NCBI GenBank assembly: GCA_047967505.1
Contig: CM106540.1
Source of the DNA: Dipteris shenzhenensis
Lineage: Eukaryota; Polypodiophyta; Polypodiopsida; Gleicheniales
Length of the DNA stretch: 64,000 nt
Reading direction: 5' to 3' (one strand)
Each line of letters opens with the position of its first letter. Positions within the stretch are counted from its first letter, which is position 1. Positions 1 through 11,435 of this stretch are shown piece by piece. Position numbers and translations under genes: made by a program. A model generated the notes under the pieces. The model saw nothing but the letters and a program-made list of their open reading frames with translations. It did no database searches and was not told the origin of the DNA.

Positions 1-829
1 TGCCTATAGCACGACTCTGGGTAGGCGAGTTCTTGGGAGGATGCAGAGCCGCCCCCCCACCCAGCGGCCCAGCTGGTATGCACAGGGTATTTCCAGGTTC
101 TTTTTGCAGTAGAAGGCCTTGTGGGAGAGCTGGCGGCCGCGGAAGATCTCCTACTTCCTGTGGCTTCTTGCCCACAAAGGTCTTCCAGTGGGGAGCTGGT
201 TGCGGCAGATAGGCTAGGACGGATGCTGTCAGATCTGCCATGAGGATGAGGAGTCACCAAAACACTGCCTGTGGAGCTGTACTCGCGCCCAGGAAGTGTG
301 AAGGTGGACTTTCGGGATTCTTACTCGCGCAGCACCGGAGCTAGGTTTGATCACTTGGGACGCGTTCTGTTGGTGCAGCACCGCACCTGGTCTCCATCAC
401 TTATTCGAGGCATGCCAGCAGGACCCCACTTTCCTTATCACACAGGGGACGTGGGGTCCGCTCGAGGGTATCCCGCAGCACCTAGCAGAGGCTGATACAG
501 GAGTTCAGGAGAGGCAGCCAGTTTGGTAGATTATTAGCAGCATCGCAGGGTGGCACATTTGGACCTCGCGTTGCGCGCAGATCCTCGGCGGCACCTCCTT
601 ATGGACTACCCAGATCATGACGGATATTTGGAGCGAGATTATTCATACCCTCAGAGGCCAGTGGGACCAGATTCAGGGAGATTCCCGGGCCGGCCGGGAG
701 AAGCGGAGATGCTTCCTCCGGGCTTGGGACACACAGGGCCTCTTCTTCGAGCAGACTTCGCAGGGCCTTCGGTGGCGCTACTCACCACCCCGATGGCTGT
801 TCATTCACACTCGCCTTATCCCTCCGTGA
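1..829 (+). pseudogene. LINE-A ORF2 C-terminus with zf-RVT motif (A1, broken)
   Basis: The translation is spread over several frames (271-495, 347-529, 617-829). A zinc-binding zf-RVT motif of the form CxxC...HCLWSC is readable near 215-280 and matches the equivalent place in A5 (about 37945-38010). The end of the protein (617-829) matches the end of A7 ORF2 on the minus strand, with shared residues such as GDSRA, LRW and PxPWLF. Stops and frameshifts make it non-functional. In an intact element this region follows the RT and is thought to help bind RNA or DNA during target-primed reverse transcription. Confidence 0.8.
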
Positions 830-962
830 GAGGTGATTTATTTTTGTACCTTTTAGGGCTGTGTCCGATTTGTGAACGCAGCCCGTCAGCTACAAGCTGA
901 CCTTTGTATCTTGCTCTCGAAGTAATATAATTAGCACTATTTTTTCGGCAAAAAAAAAAAAA
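1..962 (+). mobile_element. LINE-A copy A1, 3' end with poly(A) tail
   Basis: This is the 3' end of a LINE; its 5' part lies before the window. The first 60 bases align with positions 58605-58656 of copy A9, which places them in the ORF2 C-terminus. Coding similarity ends near 830. A 3' UTR of about 120 bp follows and ends in a run of 13 A at about 950-962. Beyond the tail, LINE-A copy A2 starts on the opposite strand inside its RT, so A1 probably inserted into A2. The other half of A2 and the second target-site duplication would lie before the window. Confidence 0.85.
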
Positions 963-3134
963 GAAAGAAGTGAGCGTCTGTGGAGAGGCATCCAAATAAA
1001 TTGTTGTGTCATCAGCCAACTCACTGTCAAGTAGCTCCTCTTCCCTTCTGATGGGAAGTCTCAGCCCAAAGATGTCAGCTTGAGATCTAACATAGATACT
1101 CATAGCTTCGGCCACGAACAAAAAAAGGAAAGGAGCAAGGGGGCCTCCCTGACGGACTGATCTCGAAATCTGAAATCTCTCACCCCTTACCCCACCAATA
1201 AGTACCTGGCTATGGGCTGATCTGTACAAAGAGGAAACACCTCTGATCCAAACATCAGTAAATCCAAAGCGTAGAACGGTGCCCTCCAAAAAACCCCAAT
1301 CTACTCTGTCATAAGCTTTTTCAAAATCCAATGGCAAGATTCTGGCCACTCTGCATGGCCCACTCTGAAGCTTCCCAGAAAGAAAAAATGTTATCAAAAA
1401 TACTTCTGCCATGCACAAATCCCGTCTGAGTGTCATGAATAAGATCAGGGAGAAGTGGCTGCAATCGGAGGCTGATAGCCTTGGCTAGAATCTTGTAACA
1501 AGTCCCCAGAAGTGTGATAGGCCTCCACTGGGACACTAAATTTCTGCTACCTCCTTTTGGGATAAGGTGGATGAGACCCTCTGTAAGCGACCCAGGCATC
1601 TCGCTAGAGTCCCAAATGGCCTGCATGGCTGAAGTAATATAGTCTCCAATCATATCCCAAAATGCAATGAAAAAAGACGGGGTGAGGCCATCTGAACCTG
1701 GGCACTTGCCCTTGTGAAGGGCTGAAAGTGCAGTCCTGAACTCTGTGTTGGTGAAAGGTGCGTCGAGTAGAACATGCATATCCGGATTCACCAACACAGG
1801 GATACTCTACCAAATAGCCTGTCTAGCATCCTCTCTATCGTGTGTCTCAGGATCAGCAGTAAGAAGGGTGGCATAGAAATCTGAAGCTATGCGTAAGACG
1901 TCATCAGGCTCTGTCTGTAAAACCCCATGTGAGTCAATAAGCTGGGATACACTCTCTCTACTATGTCTAGGGCCAAGAGTAGAGAAAAAGTGTTTATTGA
2001 CTCTACCACCCATCTGAATCCAGAAGGACTCCCGTGCATGAAAGGCATACTCTGCTCTCTGATCAAGCAATAACTGCAGATGAGCCCTTGCTGCAGCAAG
2101 GCGCTCCTAAATCCAAGCATCTGAGGGCCGTTTCTGCTCTTCCCTCTGCAAAGCTGCCAACTGCTGGCGAACACCAATCTCACGTCTGAGAATATCTGGT
2201 CTCCTGGTACAAGCAACTGAGCAGTAGAAGTCGCTAATACCAGAAAGGGCAGCGGCTACATGTGATGGATATGGCTGCCCACCCTGGACATGAGCAAACC
2301 ATATCTGCAGGGCTGCCTCTGTAAGGTCCTCCTCTGTGTAAAAGGCATCTAGAATCCTGATGCTGGCAGACCGGCCTCTCAAGTGAGGCTCTGAGATAGC
2401 CAGCACAACAGGGAAGTGGTCTGAAGTGGAAACCCCCGCAGCAATGCATACCGATCGACCTCTGTCTAGTGCCCAGTCATCTACATGAATCTGTCAATGC
2501 GTGCATGAATAGGCATCTGTTGCCTCCTGTTCGACCAAGAGAACAGGAGGGACTGTGGCTGAATAAGAAAGGCATCATCACACCAAGTATCTCTGCCACA
2601 GAAATGGAAAAGGAAGGCATCCCAAGCTGCTCTCTCCAAAGAGTGAAGTCCGCCTTCTCTACCCCCTTTTTTGTCTGACGGTAACTCGACCATGTTAAAG
2701 TCACCTCCAATCACCCATGAATCCACAATGGGGGCCCAGGAGAGCAAAGTCTTCCACATAAGGACACGTTCCCCTCTAATGTTGGAGGCATATAGGTTAA
2801 GGAAGCCAACCTTACGCCCTCCAATCAAAAGAATAATCCACTGAGCTCTAGAGGGGATAATGACTCCATGCCCAACAACTAAGGGGAGAACCGACTGCGA
2901 AACTGAAATAGAAGTGCCCCCCGTGGTGCCCAAGGCAGGCGACCAAAAAGTATGGCCAGAAAGCAACTTGCCTGACTTGGCACAATCTCTAGAATCCAGC
3001 TTGTGCTCTTGAATAAATAATATATCAATGGAACCCCCAGTAACACCTGGATGAAGCTGATCCCGGATCAGCTGTCTACGGCGGCGATGTGGGACGCCAC
3101 CTAGGCCCTGTATGTTCCAACTGATAATCCTCAT
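963..3134 (-). pseudogene. LINE-A ORF2: APE endonuclease and reverse transcriptase (A2, broken)
   Basis: ORF2 nicks target DNA and copies the LINE RNA. The endonuclease opens at 3134 with SWNIQGLGG, followed by the glutamate motif FIQEHKLDS and the catalytic GGDFNMVE; this frame is open to 2481. RT motifs follow in shifted frames: KCPGSDG and LIHLIPKGG (1797-1321), then LDFEKAYDRVDW and SVRQGGPLAP. The catalytic box reads ELADD where its relatives have EYADD or EFADD, so the tyrosine/phenylalanine has become leucine. Translation ends at the A1 poly(A) junction. There are at least three frame breaks. The ATG at 3134 overlaps the ORF1 stop as ATGA. Confidence 0.88.
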
Positions 3135-3330
3135 CGACGGGAGGATGTAGAGCGGAACATCTTACCCGACCTAGTGGCGGAAACAAACCCCTCAACAGGG
3201 GAAGACCTCCTACTCGAGGGGGGAGGGATGGAACCAAGTGGTGGAAAATCAACAGGGGAAAGAATCCTGGCACCGTAAGAAGAAGCCCTGTCAATAGGAA
3301 ACCCAACCACTGGCTCCCCAAAAGTAGCAA
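3131..3330 (-). pseudogene. LINE-A ORF1 C-terminal remnant (A2)
   Basis: About 65 codons of ORF1 C-terminus are similar to the end of A6 ORF1 at 39789-39974 (shared DRAS, ILSPV, RSGK). The stop codon TGA at 3131-3133 overlaps the ORF2 start. Similarity to A6 is lost near 3330, which marks the 5' truncation. Confidence 0.7.
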
Positions 3331-4249
3331 ATTTTGTATTCTTAATGCAAGCTTGTTTGGAAAATTGCTGATTTTTTCTCATCTTGTTTTACAATGGATT
3401 TCTACATGTTTAATGAAAGATTTAAATTGTCTCACCTTGTTTTACACCTACTGTTTGTCTTACTAGTTTTCCATGCAAGCTTCTTTGGACTGAGTATTCA
3501 CAATGTATGGTAGGAGCAATCTTCTTCTTCAAGATGGAAAGGTAGAATCAACCAATCGCAATTTAGGGCTGAACACCCCTAGTATCATTGGGCGTCAGTC
3601 ACAGATAATGAGAGGTTTGCTCCATAAGGTTTCCCTTTATTTGTGTAAGAGAAGATTTGAATCGATAGATTGTAAATGGTGGTTGTTTTTAAAGCAGAGT
3701 ATAATGGGTTGCAAAGATGTGAAATCTTTTAGAATATTTGCACAAGCACCACTTGTTTAGCTAATAATAAATTGTGCATTTATCCTTAATAAGAGATAGA
3801 GAGGTGTTGACCTTAGTGGCTCCAATTTAATTACATTGCATTGCAAACCTAATAGAGGAAAAGCTCATTTGCCCCCGACACAAAGGTATTATTTAGCTAG
3901 TATAAAACTTCATGTGATGTATATTTTGTAAGGCCAAGACTTTAGCTTTTGTTCCTTGGTTTTGAGAGTGTTATGCAAGCAAAATTACTTTATCACTTTT
4001 GGGATGTACTTTACCATGTAAGCATAATTTAATTTTCATCTCTTCATATTCGTATGCCTATAAAATAATGGGTTGTTCCAGATCTTTTAAGGAAAATTTT
4101 GCTGCAACAAGTTGCTCATTTGAACATGTAATGATTAAATCATCTCACATAGGTAACTACAAGAACAATGTTCTTTGTGTCTTTTTAATGGATTTAGGGT
4201 GAAAACTTCTCGAATGAAATGGTAGTCAATTTGGAAGAATCCATGGCTG
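3331..4249. other. AT-rich unassigned stretch
   Basis: I see no repeat family or coding pattern here beyond short chance ORFs. The sequence is AT-rich and unlike the LINE flanks. It may be old intergenic DNA or decayed element. A minus-strand ATG at 4244-4242 opens the short peptide MDSSKLTTISFEKFS, which vaguely resembles a copia gag start, but it stops after about 16 residues. Confidence 0.4.
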
Positions 4250-5351
4250 GAAAAGAGCAGGAATAGCAGGCAGAGTATAACAAATCACCTCAGTTAATCA
4301 CGTCATTCGTTGAGCAGCTTCAATCGTTGGCCAGCATCTCAGAGGATCTCATAGTGAACTGTTTCACCAAAGTGTTGCTGTAGATGGCGGGCTAGAGAGG
4401 GCTGTAGTGCTGCTGTAGATGGCAGACAGCGAGCTGCTCATCTAGCTATAGAGAGAAATGCACAAAGGAGAGGAGGATGCACAGGAGGCAAAGGCAATTG
4501 CTAGGGAAGAGCAACAGCACGGGCAATAGAAGGTAGCGGGCTGAGGGAAGCAGCAGTAGAAGGTAGCGGGCAGAGGGAAGCAGCAGCGTGGGCAGTAGAA
4601 GGTAGCGGGTTGAGGGAAGCAGCAGCGTGGGTAGTAGAAGGCAGCGGGCAGAGGGAAGCAGCAGTGTGGGCAGTGCGCAGCAAATCCATGCTGTAGAGAG
4701 AGGCCCAGCAATCACGAATAGCTAGGCAGGGCAGATGGTGCAGCGAAATCCGCAGCAGCTTCAGCTCTAGCTCCACTCAGCTTGAAGAAGATGGCAGTGC
4801 AGATTTGATGGTGACCAACAATGTGTCATAGATGGGCAGCATTCAGCTCACGTTGATGAGGCTTGGGTAGGAGGAGAAGAGAGCTCAAGGAAGGAGCGAA
4901 GAGGGCAGCCTTCCAAGGAGGAGGGAGAGTAGCTTCATTCGCCTCCCTCACCTCAACCTCTTGGAAGGGAAAGGGAAAGCAGGGCTAGGAACTGTGAAGA
5001 GAGTGGGAGAGAAGTAAGGAGTTTCACTTGCAGCTTTCTCACATACACAATGGGGGAATACACACAAAGGTGGAGGCTGAAAACAGTTTCCTTCTTCTTA
5101 GTTGTAAAAGCCAAAAGAACTCTCTCTTAGTACAAAAGGAATAGGTGAACCCTATATGTGGGTCTCAAAACCAAACTCATCTAACTAAGGTGGCATACTA
5201 ACTGAGCCACTAACTAGAGTACATAAAGATAGCTATCATCCAGCTATTATTCATGGGCGGTGTACCAACCGCATCTGTAGCTAACAAGTCGGTGACATAA
5301 ATGCACAACGGTCATCCTGGCATATCACGAGTGGATCTCAATATCTCAACA
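4250..5351 (-). repeat. Putative 3' LTR of the copia element
   Basis: On the minus strand the copia coding end is followed by the purine tract GAGAGGGAG (5352-5360). The typical LTR start TGTTGAGATA then begins at 5351. A TATA-like ACATATAGG lies near 5150 (minus). The sequence downstream is non-coding and pyrimidine-rich, and includes a minisatellite. The far boundary is unclear because no second LTR is present for comparison; 4250 is only a guess. Confidence 0.5.
4518..4678. repeat. Minisatellite, about 4 units of 30-39 bp
   Basis: Four imperfect tandem units share the core GTAGAAGGTAGCGGG followed by AGGGAAGCAGCAG. Units 3 and 4 carry an extra GCGTGGGCA-type spacer. The array lies inside the putative copia LTR. 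Its minus-strand reading gives the repeated LLLPSARYL-like peptides, which are not evidence of a gene. Confidence 0.85.
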
Positions 5352-8300
5352 CTCCCTCTCGAGCTCAATCCCAATTCCTGCACTCTAAGCAAGTCTTTGA
5401 ACTTGCGCAGCTTCTCTGCGCCCAATACCTTCGTGAATATGTCAGCTACCATCTCAGCCTGTCATCCCATATTTGGACAACATGTCCAATTCATACTGCC
5501 TCTGCAAGAGCCATATCCCACTTGTGGATCTAATCACCTCAATGCCCAAGAAGTAACGTAGCTCTCCCAAATCCTTCATCTCAAACTTCTGCTTCAATAG
5601 CATTTTCACATGAAGGATATTTTCATCACTATCACTTGTGATGATCAAATCATCAACATAAATGACAAGCATCATAATGCCTTTCTCTGTTTTTCTCACA
5701 TAAAGTGAGAAATCTGCCTTGGAAATTTGAAAGCCAATAGTGACAAGATACTGTCCTATCTTGTCAGACCATGCTCTGGGTGCTCGCTTCAAGCCATACA
5801 AGGCTTTCTTCAACCTGCAAACAAACTCAAGATGAATAACATGCACATAACCTGGTGGCTGCTCCATATAGACCTCTTCTTGCAAATCACCATGCAAGAA
5901 AGCATTCTTTATATCCATCTGATGTAAAGACCATCCCTTTGATGCAGCCATAGCAATGACTGCTCTTACGGTTGCCATCCTTGCAACCACCGGACTGAAT
6001 GTTTCTTCATAATCAATGCCATATGTCTGTGCATACCCCTTGATAACTAATCTTGCCTTGTATCTGTTCACAAAACCATCTACATTGTGCTTCACCTTAT
6101 AAACCCACTTGCAGCCAATTGCATTCTTGTCTTTAGGCAAAGGCACAAATTCCCATGTAGCATTTGCTTCTAAGGCATCAATTTTTTCATCCATGGCTTT
6201 CTCCCATTTTTCTTTTCCCATGGCTTGCTCAAAAGAAGTGGGTTCTGGTTCTTGTATCACTTTGACCATATAGGCATAGTGAATGACTATAAATCCATTA
6301 TATTTCAGCCTATCCACGGGATACTTAACTCTAGTAGACCTGCGCAAAATAGACTCACTGTCAGGTGCTCTCAAAACATCCCTTGTCTTCCTTACTCCAG
6401 GTGTAACAACAGAAGGAATACCCAACTCATCATCAAGGCTCTGTTCTGAGCCACTGGATTTACCATCCACATAAGAGTGACCTGCATTTACATTAACCAT
6501 GGGCTGATCTACTTTCTCTTTTCCCTTTCGTGATACTTGCATACCACTATCTGCATTGCTTTGAGGAGATTCTCTTGATCTTAATCTGCATGCCCATGGC
6601 GAAGTATGTGAACCACTGCTAGAGGACACTATAGATCCACTAATATTTTGTGATTGCTGCTGTGAATTCTGTGCAGCATTACCATTTTGTGCATCTACAT
6701 CATCCATCACATTTACCAACTGCTCATCTCATAAAAAACAGCATCTCTGCTCACTACTGCTCACTATAAACTTACGAGTAGAAGGGTTATAGCATCTATA
6801 CCCTTTTTGCTGCAGATAATAATCAATAAAGATGCACTTCTCAGCTCTTGGATCCAACTTGGATCTCAACTCATCTGGCACATGAACATAGGTAATGCAA
6901 CAAAAAACTTTTAAATGAGAAATATCTGATTTCCTACCAGTATACCTCTTCTCTGGCGTCATGCCATGTATTGGTGCAATGAAAGTCTTGTTCATTATGT
7001 AGACTGCTGTAGCAACTGCTTTAGCCCAATAATAATCTGGCAGGTCTTTTTCGTTGAGCATGGCACGAGACACCTCTGCAATATGCCTGTTTTTCCTTTC
7101 TGTAAGTCCATTTTGCTGTGGGGTATGACTGCATGAATATTGCTGCTTTATGTCATGCTCTTGCAGGAATCTTGCAAACTCATTTGAGAGGTACTCTCCC
7201 CCTCCATTTGACCTTAGGCATTTTATTTGCAGGCCTGTTTCTTTTTCAACCATAGCTTTAAAAGCTTTGAAATGCCCAGACACTTCACTTTTCTTTTTCA
7301 TAAAATACACCCAAACTTTTCTGCTGTAGTCATCAATAAAAGTAACAAAATAATGACAGGCTCCAATAGATGCAGCTTTAGTAGTCCACACATCAGAGTG
7401 GATTAATTACAATGGCCTCTTACTCTCTTGAACATGTCTAGAAAATGGTTTCCTTGCGTGTTTTTCAAATTGACAGGCTTCACATACGTTATGCATTTCT
7501 GCAACCTTGAACTTAGGCTATCCTGCAATAATATTTTGGGCCTGCATTAATTTAAGTCGTTGTACATTAACATGACCAATGCGTTTATGCCAGATATCAA
7601 TATCTGCAACCACACTGGTCCCATGTGCAAACATTGCTGCACTCAATTCAGGCATGTTTGCATCCAACGTAAACATCCTTCCCTTCTTCTTTCCTTTTGT
7701 TATCAAGCGATCTTTATTTTTCATATCCTCAACAAAGCATCCATGAGTGTTAAATTTGACCTGCAAGCCCTGCTCAACCATTTGACCAATAGAAACCAGG
7801 TTCTTGGTGATATTCGGGACATGAAATACATCAGACAGGTATTTCTTTTTTCCATCCTGCATAGACAAAGGAATTTTACCAATCTGCACAATAGAATATG
7901 CAGTATCATCACCAGTCTCGACAAATCCTGGTCTTTCCATTTTCCTTGCATCTTGCATTCATTCTGCATGACCTATCATGTGGTTTGATGCACCTGAGTC
8001 AACATACCACACATCATTACTTTCTTCTGCACTTGTCACAGAATTGGTCATGTGCTGCACCATAAACAAATGCTCATTTTTGTCATCATCCTGTCGACTA
8101 GAGGATGCATAATTGCCTTGCTGCAGTTTTCTATTCATGATGTCATTCTGCTTTTTATAGTAGTCTTTAGCCATATGACCCATTTTACCACAGTAGTAGC
8201 ATTCAACATTGCTGTTTGCATTTTGGCCTCTCTGTCATTCACCACGACCTCTTTGGCTCCCCTTGCCTCTAAAGTTACCACGTCCTCCTCCATAGGACTG

Positions 8301-9026
8301 GTTTTCTTGAATTTGTTGCATATTTTGATTTCTGCCACGGCCTCCAGATTGGCCTGCTCTACCTCTGCCTGTACCTCTGTCAGCATTTGAGTAGAAGACA
8401 GTTTCTTTTGAAGTTCCTCCTGAAGAAGATGCACCACCATTTCTCTGCTCTTCAGAGATTAGAAGAGCAATCAACTCCTCAAAATCAAAAAATTTTTCAC
8501 GGATGGCAATGGATGTTCAGAATTGTGCATAATACTTTTCTAGACCATTCAAGGTCACAGAAACTAAATCATCATCTTCCACTGGCGACCCAATGGAAGT
8601 AAGTGCATCTGCAATCTTCTTCACCTTCATGTGGTAGTCATTGATGCTCATATTTTCTCTCTGCGCATTATGCAACTCCTGCTTGAGCTGCATTTTCCTA
8701 GCTTACGTATTCGTGCTATACATTTTTGTCAAAGTATCCCATGCCTCCTTCGGCATGCTTGCATCCTGAATATGCACAATCATAGAATCTAAAATACTGA
8801 TAGACAGCCAGTACATAACTTTCTTGGCTCTCTCATGCCATCCTTTAAATGCCTGCAACTCTTGTTGATTGGGAACATTAGGAATAATTGATTCTTGTTC
8901 AGCTCCAGTATTGAACTTCTAATAGCCTTTTCCCTTAAGGAAATTCGTCATTCTAAACTTCCATGCTTGGAAGTTGTTCTTGTCAAGCTTTTCAGTGACA
9001 ATCTGTGAAAGAGCATCAGACGCCAT
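5297..9026 (-). pseudogene. Ty1-copia gag-pol polyprotein (broken)
   Basis: The start is the ATG at 9026-9024 (MASDALSQIVTEKLD, a UBN2-type gag). The domains run in copia order. A zinc knuckle CYYCGKMGHMAKDY (about 8200-8160) has its last Cys replaced by Tyr. The protease site WYVDSGASNHM follows (about 8010). Next come the GAG-pre-integrase motif WHKRIGH (about 7580), integrase (7391-6729), and RT (6719-5454) with FSPVVARMATVRA, ALYGLKRAPRAW and YVDDL. The second integrase aspartate is lost: RSNGGGEYL stands where copia has SDNGGEY. After SKYGMTG the frame stops and the text jumps to AEMVADIFTK, so most of RNase H is deleted. Stops at about 8233 and 7517 and several shifts also break it. Confidence 0.92.
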
Positions 9027-9096
9027 TATAGAACACTGTAAAATATTCTGTCACTGCAAAAAACACAACTTCTGCCTCACAAGGGCAAATCTGCAA
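9027..9096 (-). other. Copia leader remnant, 5' LTR missing
   Basis: These 70 bases upstream of the gag ATG are non-coding and end abruptly at LINE-A copy A3. There is no primer-binding site or 5' LTR, so the copia element is 5'-truncated here. Confidence 0.5.
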
Positions 9097-10140
9097 ATGG
9101 ACCTGAGCAATCTGCCACCATCGTGGACACTAAAAACCAAAGCATCCTCCTGTGCATCTCGAAAGGCCAAAACCTGAAGCGGAACACCGCCTCTCGAAAA
9201 AGTACCTGCCCAAGTGGAGGAAGTGAGTGGCATATCATCTGTGTCTACCCAAACCTCTGGAAGGGCTGCCTCAATCTGCAAGATCCTCCCTGCACTCCCT
9301 CTGAGATGTCTTGTCAACCTTGATTTGGTCTCCTCTGGAAGCCTGCGGAAAGCTTTCCAAGACCCCATAGAAGATGCAGGTCCCCTCTCCCACCTGCACC
9401 ACTGCATGTAGAGTGAGGCACCCAGTGGTCTACCATGATCATCTAAAATACTGTCATTCCACATGATGGGTTGCCTATCAATCTCTTCCCGAGAGGAAGG
9501 AGAAATCCTCCGTAGAGTGCTTCTGAAACTGGCCCAAGCTTTCAGAATGGCAACCATGAGAGGGGACGAAGGTGATCTGAGGTGTGCTGTGGTGAAGATC
9601 CACCTAACACTGCTCATCCAGTCTCCTCCTGAAGAAGGTGTGCACCTCTATATGCTGCTGATAAGAAAGTCCTTCCACGGTTCCTGCCCTGGCATAAGTC
9701 CCCGCACCACCATCTTGCAAAGTCAAGCTCTGCACTGTAAATCTGGATCAATAATATTGAGACCCCCTTCCTGTGTAGGGAGGATGAGGGTCTCCCAAGC
9801 CACCCTAGCTAAGGCATGTGTTGTGCCATCAAGCCCACTCCAAAGAAAGTTTCTGATCGGTCTTCTGAGTTGAATGATGCAGTCCCTAGAACGGCACCAG
9901 CATGAACAAACAAACCAGGCCGTGGCCAAGAGGACCTGGTTGACCACCACAACTCTAGAGGCAAGATCTAGCTTGGCTGAGCTCCAAAAAAGAAGCTTCC
10001 TTCTGATGCTCTCTGAAACGGGAGCAAACTGCTGCGTGGTAGAAATATCCAAGCCGACCTGGCAGCCCAAATACCTGATAGGCTCACCCCTCGAACTTTT
10101 CTTAAAAGGCACCAAGTTTCGACTTTCTTCCTTTAATGAT
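9097..10140 (-). mobile_element. LINE-A copy A3, fragment downstream of RT
   Basis: Minus-strand LINE-A sequence, nearly identical over about 900 bp to A7 (45150-46036). Both are therefore young copies of one subfamily. It is cut at 9097 by the copia leader and ends near 10140, where similarity stops. Confidence 0.85.
9097..10140 (-). pseudogene. LINE-A ORF2 post-RT region (A3, broken)
   Basis: Two minus-strand frames carry the region after the RT catalytic box. The first (10140-9723) has IRYLGCQVGLD, LASRVVVVNQVLLATAWF and NFLWSGLDG. The second (9617-9097) has WIFTTAHLRSPSSP and SREEIDRQPIMWND. A5, A7 and A9 contain the same order. The ORF joins copia leader sequence after GGRLLRSI. It has no catalytic residues of its own. 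Confidence 0.82.
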
Positions 10141-10339
10141 TCATGCCTACTAAAAGCCATATAGAAAGGAATCTCAAATTTTAGTATTCAAGTAGAAGTA
10201 CAAGAAAGTTTAGGGGTCCAAGGTCTCTTCAGAGGATGAGATATCCTTGCGTAAATTCCAACAAAATTTTGTGATTTCTTGTATAGACAAATGCACGAAT
10301 AATTTTAGCTTCACCTGTAAAAAGTTTTATTTGTAACCC
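10141..10339. other. Short AT-rich stretch, nothing recognised
   Basis: There is no coding or repeat signal between the A3 fragment and the first copia-2 LTR fragment. Confidence 0.4.
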
Positions 10340-10913
10340 TACTAGAACACCTTCCCATCTGTAAGCCCCCATATGAGGAGAGCATGGGGGAGGTGTACTT
10401 AGGGATTAGGTTGCTGCCACGTGGACAACGCAGCATTCAAGCATTCACAAGAAGGCACATGGGGCTTCCACATGGGCAGCGCGGATGGGGGCTGCAATGT
10501 GGGCAGCACAAAGGGATTCATACTTGGCAGATTTGGAGCTCCTTGAAGGCCTGAGACAATGCGAAACAGCCATGCGTCAATGCAGGACTGTACGGAGCAG
10601 TCAGGAGCAGGATTGCACAGAGATTCCAGCTTGGAACACTATGGATCTGAAGTGGGTGCAGTACGGACTGTTGCATAGGTTGTACAGACTTGGAGCAAGG
10701 GTTTCCAAGGGCTCCGGATGAGGCGAAACCGATGCAGCAAGAATGCACCTGTTTGGAGAGGCATGTGGGCCTGAAGGAGGCCCTGGAACAGGTCAGGGCA
10801 GGGGCAGATCTGCTTGAGCTAGTGGCTGGATGCCACGTGGCCAGGCAGGGTCTGGAAGGGCCTCAAGAAGGGAACCTACTAGTCGGTTTTCTACAGACCA
10901 GGGAGCTGGGCCC
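10340..10913 (+). repeat. Copia-2 LTR fragment, first of a tandem pair
   Basis: The start TACTAGAACACC is a decayed form of TGTTGGAA. It is followed by the family signature CCCATCTGTAAGCCCCCA and GAGGAGAGCATGGGGG, shared with 10914, 16799 and 17708. It also shares TGCCACGTGGCCAGGC with the LTR at 17708 (about 18100-18120). It runs directly into a second LTR start at 10914 with no internal domain between them. Confidence 0.75.
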
Positions 10914-11435
10914 TGTTGGAATACGCATGGTCACCTCCCCATCAAGGCCCCATACGAGGAGAGCATGGGGGGGATGAGCCAGCATACATAGAGCAAAACA
11001 TGAAAGCATGGGGCTGCCACATGGGTAGCACATGGGCTGCCGTGTGGGCAGCACAAAGGAGACTTACATGGCAGATCTGGAGCTTCCTGGAGGTGTGAGA
11101 CAGTGCGAAACTGCCATGTGTCAGTGTGTGACTATACAGGGCATTCAGCAGCAGCATATGGACTTTGGAAGACATAACAACATCCCGGGAGCTTAAAGGA
11201 ATAATACGGAGCAGGTGCGCCTTGTGTACGGCTGGGTTTGGAAGAACTGTACAGACCTCTAGCAAAGATACCAGGGGCTGGAAGTGGCCTCACAGGGAAC
11301 CCAGGCATGCTGGCTGGTGTGGTGAAAGGGCTAATTTTGCTCGTAGGAACACTCATCCAATGCACACCAGTGGGTCAGCCCAAAATAGATTGCTCCATAT
11401 GCAGGGGTGCAGAGAGCTTTAATATTGTAGGATGG
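10914..11435 (+). repeat. Copia-2 LTR fragment, second of a tandem pair
   Basis: It begins TGTTGGAATACGC and keeps the signature GAGGAGAGCATGGGG. From about 11045 to 11120 it resembles the first LTR at about 10500-10580 (shared GGGCAGCACAAAG and GCAGATCTGGAGCT-like text). The 3' end is uncertain; LTR similarity fades by 11435. Confidence 0.7.

Larger units (their letters stand above)
963..3330 (-). mobile_element. LINE-A copy A2, internal part (ORF1 end, EN, RT)
   Basis: This minus-strand LINE is cut at its 3' side by the tail of A1 and at its 5' side near 3330, where similarity to A6 ORF1 stops. It keeps the last 65 or so codons of ORF1, the whole endonuclease, the linker, and RT through the catalytic region. 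It is colinear with A6 (38645-41236) and belongs to the same subfamily. Confidence 0.85.

Noticed and set aside
4200-4290. Second copia gag start with primer site on the minus strand (MDSSKLTTISFEKFS after GTTATACTCTGCC)
   Set aside because: The primer match to tRNA-Met is poor and the frame stops after about 16 residues; not enough to claim a second element.
4442-4776. Minus-strand ORFs with repeated LLLPSARYLLLP peptides
   Set aside because: They follow the minisatellite in three frames and lie in a probable LTR.
7560-8390. Plus-strand ORFs of 112-142 codons opposite copia pol
   Set aside because: Antisense shadows of copia coding sequence without independent features.
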